From positions 1 to 10,734 of the forward strand of contig VBFZ01000165.1 in assembly GCA_005880805.1 (NCBI GenBank): a stretch of 10,734 bases of DNA, in the 5' to 3' direction. The translations under genes and the position numbers were made by a program. The notes below the pieces were generated by a model. That model ran no database searches. It was not told where the DNA came from and saw only the letters and a program-made list of their open reading frames with translations. This stretch comes from Chloroflexota bacterium. Lineage in GTDB: Bacteria; Chloroflexota; Limnocylindria; Limnocylindrales; CSP1-4. How positions within the stretch are numbered: the first letter of the stretch is position 1; every line of letters starts with the position of its first letter. Below are positions 1 to 4,486 of this stretch, in pieces.

Positions 1-738
1 CCTCTCATCACGTGGGAGGGCTCGTGGCGGACACTGCAGCCCTCGAGGCAGTTCGACCCGCACTGGGAGAACTTCAGCAACGTCTGGAACGAGATCAACT
101 ACCCGCGCCTGCTCTTCAACACGTTCGCCATCGCGATCATCGGCACGATCGGAACCGTGCTGTCCTGCACGCTCGTCGCGTACGGCTTCGCCCGTTTTCG
201 CTTCCCGGGTAGGAACCTCCTGTTCCTGCTGGTGATCGCGACGATCTTTCTGCCCGGGGCGGTCACGATCATTCCCACGTACACCCTGTTCAACAAGATC
301 GGCTGGGTCGGGACGTGGCTGCCGTTGATCGTGCCGGCCTTTTTCGCAAACGCCTACGACGTCTTCCTGCTCCGTCAGTACCTCCTGACCATTCCACGAG
401 AAATGGACGAGGCCGCCGCGATCGACGGCGCGGGCCCGTTCCGCACCCTGCTGTCCGTGATCATTCCGCAGGCGTGGCCCGTGATCATCGCGGTGGCGAT
501 CTTCCACCTCGTGTACTCGTGGAACGACTTCTTTGCACCGCTGATCTACCTGTCGAGCGCGCCCGACCTCCAGACCGTGGCCGTTGGGCTCGCGAGCTTC
601 AGCGGCGCCCGCGTCTCGTCGGACCCCGGCCTCATCCAGGCAGGCACGCTGATCACTCTCGTCATCCCCGTCGCGGCCTTCCTGGTCTTCCAGCGCTTCT
701 TCGTGCGCGGAATCGTGATCACCGGGGTCGAGAAATAG
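1..738 (+). CDS. Carbohydrate ABC transporter permease, MalG type (5' partial)
   Basis: Inner-membrane permease subunit of an ABC importer for sugars or oligosaccharides. It would pair with a MalF-type permease, a solute-binding protein and an MsmX/UgpC-type ATPase, none of which lies in the window. The open frame enters from the left edge; 245 residues are present, and members of the family are usually 270-300, so about 30-50 N-terminal residues including the first helix are missing. Visible are several hydrophobic segments (for example around residues 38-58, 73-95 and 105-120) and, from about residue 134, the cytoplasmic EAA loop (EMDEAAAIDGAG, then an IIPQAWP segment) that docks on the ATPase. 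The C-terminal segment FQRFFVRGIVITGVEK is typical of MalG proteins. The stop TAG overlaps the probable start region of the deacetylase gene, so this is an operon. Substrate is not determinable from the permease; the downstream kinase suggests an amino sugar. Confidence 0.5.
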   Translation, partial: PLITWEGSWRTLQPSRQFDPHWENFSNVWNEINYPRLLFNTFAIAIIGTIGTVLSCTLVAYGFARFRFPGRNLLFLLVIATIFLPGAVTIIPTYTLFNKIGWVGTWLPLIVPAFFANAYDVFLLRQYLLTIPREMDEAAAIDGAGPFRTLLSVIIPQAWPVIIAVAIFHLVYSWNDFFAPLIYLSSAPDLQTVAVGLASFSGARVSSDPGLIQAGTLITLVIPVAAFLVFQRFFVRGIVITGVEK

Positions 739-1460
739 ACGGTTTCCGGGTCGCCCTGACGTTCGATGCCGAGCACCCGGATCGACCGACGACAGCGGGT
801 GTCCAGGAGCGCCTGCTCGACCTGCTCGACCGGCACGGAATCCGCGCAGCCTTCTTCCTGCAGGGCCGCTGGGTGGAGGCATTCCCCGAAACGGCGGCGC
901 GCATCCCGGAAGCCGGCCATCTCGTCGGGAACCACTCCTTCTACCACGCGCGGATGCCGCTCCTGTCGCGGAGCGGCTTCGAGATCGACATCCGCTCGGC
1001 GGAGGCCGTGATCCGCGACTACGTCGGCGTCGACCCACGGCCCTGGTTCCGGCTGCCCTTCGGGGAGGGCTGGGACGACGCAAAGCTGCAGCACCGGATC
1101 GAGCTGTTCGGCTACCGGCACGTCGGCTGGCACGTCGACGTGCAGGAGTGGCGCCCCGAGGCCACTGCGCCGGAAGTCGAGGAGGCGATCGTCGCCGGGA
1201 CACTCGCAACCGGCGACGGGGCCGTGATCCTGCTCCACACCTGGCCGCGCCTGACCCTGTCGGTCGAGAACGTGATCCTCCGGCTGGCAGATCGCGGCGC
1301 GACGTTCGTCCGACTCGACGATCTGCCGAACGCCCCGGCCGGCCTTCCGCTCGAGGCCGAGGAGACGCCTGCCCCTGGCCTGGCGCTGGCGCAGCCGCGC
1401 GAGCCGTCCGCACCGTCCGACGTCGAAACGCACGTCCCGATCGCCCCGGCCAGGCCCTGA
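735..1460 (+). CDS. Polysaccharide deacetylase-like (NodB fold) protein, non-canonical start
   Basis: Carbohydrate esterase family 4-like enzyme, expected to remove N-acetyl groups from a sugar polymer or oligomer. Numbering from 735, the NodB motifs are: motif 1 LTFDAEH (Asp11), motif 2 HSFYH (His67, His71), motif 3 RLPFG (Arg106), a DVQEW segment like motif 4, and motif 5 LLHTW (His168). The tail (about 45 residues) is rich in Pro, Ala and Glu. Motif 1 has Ala where most members have the second, metal-binding Asp. There is no signal peptide or membrane helix, so it is probably cytoplasmic, unlike most peptidoglycan or chitin deacetylases. No ATG, GTG or TTG lies in frame between the permease stop and the first motif. 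ATA at 735, overlapping the TAG stop, is the only near-cognate placed sensibly, so the start is uncertain. The stop TGA shares its A with the ATG of the next gene. Family call is firm; substrate is inferred. Confidence 0.5.
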   Translation: MDGFRVALTFDAEHPDRPTTAGVQERLLDLLDRHGIRAAFFLQGRWVEAFPETAARIPEAGHLVGNHSFYHARMPLLSRSGFEIDIRSAEAVIRDYVGVDPRPWFRLPFGEGWDDAKLQHRIELFGYRHVGWHVDVQEWRPEATAPEVEEAIVAGTLATGDGAVILLHTWPRLTLSVENVILRLADRGATFVRLDDLPNAPAGLPLEAEETPAPGLALAQPREPSAPSDVETHVPIAPARP

Positions 1461-2551
1461 TGCCTGCTGCGTCCTGGCCCGCCGCGATTCTCGCGGTGGA
1501 CGGCGGCAACTCGAAGACGGACGTGGCCGTCGTCGCCGAGTCGGGCCACGTCTTCGGGGCGCTGCGCGGTCCCTCGAGCTCGCACCAGGTCGTCGGCGTC
1601 GATCGAGGCATGGCCGTGCTCGATCGGCTGGCGCGGGAGGCGGCCTGCCAGGCAAGCAGTCCGTCAGGGTCGTCAGGCGGTGGGGACCAGCGCGCGGTCT
1701 CGACAGCTTCGCCCCAGGGGCCGATCGCCCGGCTCGGCGTCTACTGCCTGGCCGGCGCCGACTTCCCCAGCGACTTTCGCATCCTGCGCAATGGCCTGCA
1801 GCGGGCGGAGATCAGCGAGACGAGTGTCGTTTTCAACGACGGATTCGCCGGCCTGCGTGCCGGCTCGTCGAAGCGCTGGGGTGTCGCGGTCGTCATGGGC
1901 CACGGGATCAACGTCGCGGCGATCGCGCCCGATGGGCGCTCGCTCATCCACGCGCCGGGCGACCCAACGTCCGGGGACTATGGCGGCGGCCATGCCATCG
2001 GGCAGCGCGCCCTGGCGTCTGCCGTTCGGGCCCGCGACGGCCGCGGGCCGCGGACCGTGCTCGAGCGAGTCGTGCCCGGCTACTTCGGGATGAAGCGGCC
2101 GCTCGACCTCACCCGCGCCATCTACGAGGACCGCATCGACGCGGAACGGCTGGACGAGCTACCACCGGTCGTGTTCGATGCCGCGACGCGTGGGGACGAG
2201 GTCGCGAGGGGAATCGTCGACTGGATCGCGAACGAGGCAGTCCTGATCGCGCGCTCGGCCGTCCTCAAGCTCCACCTCTCGCGCCTGGAGGTCGACGTGG
2301 TCCTCTCGGGGGGCGTGTTCCGGACGACCGAGTCGGTCTTCCACGAGCGCATCCGGACGGGGGTCAAGGATTTCGCACCTCGGGCGCATGTGGCACCGCT
2401 CACGGCGCCTCCGGTCCTGGGCGCGGCGCTCCTCGCGATCGACCGCCTCGACATCCCGGATCGCGCGGCCGCAGAGCAACGGCTGCGAAGCGAGCTCACG
2501 TACGACCGGCTGGCCAGGCCGACGATGGCCGCCGGAGGATCCGCCGCCTGA
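1460..2551 (+). CDS. BadF/BadG/BcrA/BcrD-type ATPase, probable N-acetylglucosamine kinase
   Basis: ASKHA-fold sugar kinase, 363 residues, similar in layout to the N-acetylglucosamine kinase group, which makes GlcNAc-6-phosphate or a related phospho-sugar in the cytoplasm. The phosphate-1 loop DGGNSKTD is at residues 14-21. A conserved YCLAGADFP strand-turn follows the N-terminal subdomain; NDGFAGLRAG and GHGINVA (about 147-153) form the connecting and phosphate-2 regions. SGDYGGGHAIG (about 171-181) matches the GD-x-GSG-x-x-IG signature in modified form, and LSGGVF (about 282-287) is the adenosine-site loop. Between residues about 55 and 80 there is a Ser/Gly/Pro-rich insertion. The ATG at 1460 overlaps the deacetylase TGA by one base and has only a weak ribosome binding site, which points to translational coupling. 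Kinase family is well supported; GlcNAc specificity is inferred from family resemblance and the deacetylase/ABC neighbours. Glucosamine or another hexosamine is also possible. Confidence 0.5.
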   Translation: MPAASWPAAILAVDGGNSKTDVAVVAESGHVFGALRGPSSSHQVVGVDRGMAVLDRLAREAACQASSPSGSSGGGDQRAVSTASPQGPIARLGVYCLAGADFPSDFRILRNGLQRAEISETSVVFNDGFAGLRAGSSKRWGVAVVMGHGINVAAIAPDGRSLIHAPGDPTSGDYGGGHAIGQRALASAVRARDGRGPRTVLERVVPGYFGMKRPLDLTRAIYEDRIDAERLDELPPVVFDAATRGDEVARGIVDWIANEAVLIARSAVLKLHLSRLEVDVVLSGGVFRTTESVFHERIRTGVKDFAPRAHVAPLTAPPVLGAALLAIDRLDIPDRAAAEQRLRSELTYDRLARPTMAAGGSAA

Positions 2552-2558
2552 GGATCCG
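2535..2558 (+). repeat. Short direct repeat around the kinase stop codon
   Basis: The 9-base word GAGGATCCG occurs at 2535-2543 and again at 2550-2558, a 15-base period. Since GGATCC is itself palindromic, the two copies could also pair as a small 6-bp hairpin with a 9-nt loop spanning the TGA at 2549-2551. It may be a weak end-of-operon structure. There is no T tract. Confidence 0.5.
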
Positions 2559-2570
2559 AGGCCGGAAGTC

Positions 2571-2612
2571 GCTCGAGCGGGCCTCGAGGGCCGACGGTGT
2601 AGAGTCGAGGCG
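2571..2612 (+). promoter_or_regulatory. Putative leaderless promoter with two abutting 8-bp palindromes
   Basis: TAGAGT at 2600-2605 fits a TANNNT -10 element and ends 7 bases before the ATG at 2613, the spacing expected if transcription starts at or next to the start codon (leaderless mRNA, common in actinobacteria and related high-GC lineages). A GAGG at 2607-2610 lies only 2 bases from the ATG, too close for a good ribosome binding site, which agrees with leaderless translation. In the -35 area two 8-bp palindromes, GCTCGAGC (2571-2578) and CCTCGAGG (2582-2589), sit three bases apart and could be an operator. No good -35 hexamer is visible. Inferred only from sequence. Confidence 0.5.
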
Positions 2613-3179
2613 ATGCCCCGGCGGATCTTTTACTTCGAACAACCAGAACGCTTCGTGACCGGGACAGTCGGGCAGCCCGGCTCGCGAACGTTCTTCCTGC
2701 AGGCCCGCGAAGGCGAACGCGTGGTCAGCGTCGTCCTCGAGAAGGCGCAGGTGGCCGTTCTGGCCGACCGGCTGGCGCTGCTCCTCGATGAGCTCGGCCG
2801 GCGCGGGCTGGCGGACACGGGCGGTGCCGCAGGCCAGCAGGACGTCGAGCCGCTCGACGAGCCGCTGAACGAGGCGTTCCGTGCCGGAACCCTCTCGATC
2901 ACCTGGGACGGCGACCGGGAGGAAGTGACGATCGAGGCCCGCGAACAAACAGAGGACGAAGACCTGGAGGCGGCGGCGCAGACGGTCGAGATCGAAGACG
3001 ACGCCGAGGACGGCCCGGACCTCGTGCGTGTCCGGCTGACGGCAGCGGCCGCGCGTGCCTTTGCCCAGCGTGCGGCCACGGTCGTCGCGGCCGGGCGCCC
3101 TCCGTGCCCGTTCTGTGGCCAGCCGCTCGATCCGCAGGGCCATCTCTGTCCTCGCCGCAATGGCGGGTACGTCAACTGA
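2613..3179 (+). CDS. DUF3090 family protein with C-terminal zinc-binding motif
   Basis: 188-residue protein of the DUF3090 family, whose biochemical role is unknown. The family signature begins at the N-terminus (RRIFYFEQPERFVTGTVGQP, then RTFFLQA) and covers a beta-rich domain. The middle (about residues 100-140) is strongly acidic. The C-terminus carries C165-P-F-C168, H177 and C179 (CPFCGQP, then GHLCPRRNG), a likely structural zinc site, and ends in GYVN as family members usually do. Length is normal for the family. The ATG at 2613 is chosen because the family N-terminus starts here and the probable -10 element sits 7 bases upstream. The next gene starts 12 bases after the stop and encodes the SCO1664-like kinase-fold protein, the partner that typically accompanies DUF3090 in actinobacteria. 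Family assignment is strong; function is not known. Confidence 0.5.
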   Translation: MPRRIFYFEQPERFVTGTVGQPGSRTFFLQAREGERVVSVVLEKAQVAVLADRLALLLDELGRRGLADTGGAAGQQDVEPLDEPLNEAFRAGTLSITWDGDREEVTIEAREQTEDEDLEAAAQTVEIEDDAEDGPDLVRVRLTAAAARAFAQRAATVVAAGRPPCPFCGQPLDPQGHLCPRRNGGYVN

Positions 3180-3181
3180 TC

Positions 3182-3194
3182 GAGGCGTCTCCTG
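3182..3194 (+). promoter_or_regulatory. GAGG ribosome binding site plus CTG start candidate
   Basis: GAGG (3182-3185), a 6-base gap, then CTG at 3192-3194. This decides the proposed start of the SCO1664-like gene, as no standard start codon exists in that frame after the upstream TGA. Confidence 0.5.
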
Positions 3195-3947
3195 CGCGAT
3201 CCTGACCCCGCGACGCCGATCGACCCGGGGACGTCCCTGGCCCTGCTGCGCGAAGGCGAGCTGGAGATCGTCGGCCGGCTGATTGCCTCGTCCAACAACG
3301 CGCTCTACTGCACGGTCACGCGTCACTGCCCCGACCCCGAACCCGATCAGACCGCAATCTGTGTCTACAAGCCGATCCTCGGCGAGCGACCGCTCGACGA
3401 CTTCCCCGACGGCACCCTTGCCCACCGGGAAGTGGCTGCCCACGTGCTGTCGGAGGCGACCGGCTGGTCGATCGTGCCGCCGACCGTCCTGCGCGACGGC
3501 CCGTTCGGAAGCGGGATGGTCCAGCTGTGGATCGAGGTCGAACCGCGCGTCGATCCGTTCGATCTCATCCGGGTCGGCGACCCCGGCCTGCGCCGGATGG
3601 CCCTCTTCGATGTCATCGCGAACAACGCCGACCGAAAGGCGGGCCACCTGCTCCCGGTAGCCGGAGGCCACGTCTACGGCGTGGACCACGGGATCTGCTT
3701 TTCCGACGAGCCAAAACTCAGGACAGTGCTCTGGAACTGGCGCTCGCAGCGCTTCTCCGGGGACGAGCTGGAGGTCCTTGACCGTCTCCGCGACGAGATG
3801 GACGGTCCGCTCGGCGCGGAGCTCGGGGCGCTTCTCGCGCCGATCGAGGTGACCGCTACGACCACCCGGCTGGATGACCTGCTGCGCCGCGGCCGCTTCC
3901 CCCGTCCGGACCCGGATCGGCCGGCCATCCCGTGGCCGCCGTTCTGA
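3192..3947 (+). CDS. SCO1664 family protein (PI3/4-kinase-like fold), probable CTG start
   Basis: About 251 residues of the SCO1664-like family, remotely related to phosphatidylinositol 3/4-kinases; its substrate is unknown. From the N-terminus: LLREGELEIVGRL and SSNNALYCTV (start of the domain), ICVYKPILGERPL with a likely ATP-binding Lys, HREVAAHVLSEATGW, then the catalytic-like segment VIANNADRKAGHLL and the metal-binding-like VDHGICF. The frame is open from the DUF3090 stop at 3177-3179 but contains no ATG, GTG or TTG before the conserved domain; the first in-frame ATG or GTG lies inside it. CTG at 3192 is preferred because GAGG at 3182-3185 lies 6 bases upstream, ideal for a ribosome binding site. 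CTG codons at 3237, 3243 and 3246 are weaker alternatives. A lost start through base-calling error or a frameshift from the ATG at 3160 cannot be excluded. Co-transcribed with DUF3090. Confidence 0.5.
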   Translation: MRDPDPATPIDPGTSLALLREGELEIVGRLIASSNNALYCTVTRHCPDPEPDQTAICVYKPILGERPLDDFPDGTLAHREVAAHVLSEATGWSIVPPTVLRDGPFGSGMVQLWIEVEPRVDPFDLIRVGDPGLRRMALFDVIANNADRKAGHLLPVAGGHVYGVDHGICFSDEPKLRTVLWNWRSQRFSGDELEVLDRLRDEMDGPLGAELGALLAPIEVTATTTRLDDLLRRGRFPRPDPDRPAIPWPPF

Positions 3948-3951
3948 TCGT

Positions 3952-3980
3952 TTGACAGGCGCTCGACCGGTCGGCATGCT
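3952..3980 (+). promoter_or_regulatory. Putative sigma-70-type promoter of the zinc-ribbon unit
   Basis: A perfect -35 hexamer TTGACA (3952-3957), a 17-base spacer and a -10-like CATGCT (3975-3980; A2, T3 and T6 match the consensus). It begins 5 bases after the stop of the SCO1664-like gene and would start transcription near 3987, giving a leader of about 183 nt before the small zinc-ribbon gene. The -35 and spacing are strong, the -10 moderate. Confidence 0.5.
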
Positions 3981-3996
3981 TCGAACATCGACAGAA

Positions 3997-4140
3997 CTCG
4001 GAAGAGAGATCGCGGTCAGAGCACCAGCACTGCGCTCCCGCGTCACCGAGAAGGAATTCCCGCTCCGGTTCCACAGGGAATGAACCGTTGGAGCGGGCCA
4101 CCGGCCGGATCGCCGCCGCGAGCTGACATACGCCGCGGCG
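3997..4140 (+). promoter_or_regulatory. Structured 5' leader with three successive stem-loops (candidate cis-regulatory RNA)
   Basis: The leader can fold into three arms. Arm 1 (3997-4050): nested helices CTCGG/CCGAG, CGCGG/CCGCG and GAGC/GCTC around an 11-nt loop, with a TCA bulge on the 5' side and another on the 3' side. Arm 2 (4059-4097): CCCGCTCC pairs with GGAGCGGG and GGTTC with GAACC, with a GTT bulge and a 10-nt loop, 13 pairs in total. Arm 3 (4114-4140): CGCCGCG with CGCGGCG around a 13-nt loop. A GAAGGGA follows at 4151-4157, ahead of the ATG at 4170. High GC makes chance helices common, so only arm 2 is convincing alone. No known riboswitch or tRNA was recognised. It could instead be a small RNA. 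Confidence 0.5.
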
Positions 4141-4169
4141 CGAAGGCCACGAAGGGAACAACGTCACAC

Positions 4170-4367
4170 ATGCTTTCGCGAAACGCGACAACCAATCTCA
4201 ACCGCCGCCAGAGCGCGATGCGCCGGCTGCGGCGCCGCAACGCTTCCGCTTCCATGCTCTACTGCCGGACCAACGGCTGTGCGAGCTTCCTCGTGCCAGA
4301 CCAGACGGCGGGCAGCGCGACCTGTCCGGTGTGCGGCTACACGCGGCGCCTGCCCCGGACGAACTAG
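4170..4367 (+). CDS. Small Cys4 zinc-ribbon protein (hypothetical)
   Basis: 65-residue basic protein of unknown function. The N-terminal half (residues 1-28) is very rich in Arg and Asn and would be flexible or nucleic-acid binding. The C-terminal half holds a zinc-ribbon pattern: C32-x4-C37, a 14-residue loop, then C52-P-V-C55 followed by GYTRRL. Such an ordered Cys4 pattern in a small frame is the main evidence that it is a real gene. ATG at 4170 is chosen; GAAGGGA at 4151-4157 is 12 bases upstream, rather far. ATG codons at 4218 and 4254 in the same frame could be used instead, the last leaving almost only the ribbon. An ATG at 4080 lies inside a hairpin with a poorly spaced purine run and is unlikely. 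It appears to be a monocistronic unit between the DUF3090 operon and the nuclease-helicase. Its role is not recognised; transcription or translation factor-like binding is only a guess. Confidence 0.5.
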   Translation: MLSRNATTNLNRRQSAMRRLRRRNASASMLYCRTNGCASFLVPDQTAGSATCPVCGYTRRLPRTN

Positions 4368-4371
4368 ACCT

Positions 4372-4390
4372 GGCCTCGCCCGGCGAGGCC
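4372..4390 (+). terminator. GC-rich perfect inverted repeat after the zinc-ribbon gene
   Basis: GGCCTCGCC (4372-4380) and GGCGAGGCC (4382-4390) are perfect inverted copies, realistic as a 7-bp stem with a 5-nt loop, beginning 4 bases after the TAG of the small gene. The position fits a terminator, but no T tract follows (CCTGGGACAA), so it could be a factor-assisted terminator or an mRNA 3' end stabiliser. Confidence 0.5.
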
Positions 4391-4419
4391 CCTGGGACAA
4401 GGCGAGAACGGCCCACTCT

Positions 4420-4468
4420 GTGCCACCTGACGTGGCACGACCCTCCGGTACGCTGACGAACGTCAGCG
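4420..4468 (+). promoter_or_regulatory. Promoter of the nuclease-helicase gene overlaid by two inverted repeats
   Basis: Promoter-like elements CTGACG (4427-4432) and TACGCT (4449-4454) are 16 bases apart. The first repeat, GTGCCACCTGACGTGGCAC (4420-4438; 7-bp arms, 5-base spacer), covers the -35. The second, CGCTGACGAACGTCAGCG (4451-4468; 8-bp arms, 2-base spacer), covers the -10 and probable start site. This is the arrangement expected of repressor operators, though the sites share only the CTGACG core and may bind different proteins. An mRNA hairpin role is possible too. Confidence 0.5.
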
Positions 4469-4486
4469 ACCGCAGCAGGGAGCCTC

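Noticed and set aside
315..734. Extending the deacetylase upstream to an ATG at 315
   Set aside because: The extra 140 residues overlap the permease in another frame and are Arg/Pro-rich antisense-like sequence with no similarity to a NodB N-terminus.
3160..3282. ATG at 3160 as start of the SCO1664-like gene
   Set aside because: It is in a different frame from the conserved domain and would need a frameshift; no slippery sequence is evident. Kept only as a sequencing-error alternative.
2496..4046. 516-residue open frame on the minus strand across DUF3090 and the SCO1664-like gene
   Set aside because: Shadow of two genes with recognised family signatures on the plus strand; no domain seen in it.
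3988..4090. A tRNA in the leader region (AGAGCACCAGC and CCGGTTCCA look tRNA-like)
   Set aside because: No acceptor stem, no TTCRANT T-loop and no matching anticodon arm could be arranged on either strand.
3980..4470. LexA (SOS) box near the zinc-ribbon or helicase promoters
   Set aside because: CGAAC half-sites occur, but none has the matching GTTCG at a 4-base spacing, so no complete box is present.
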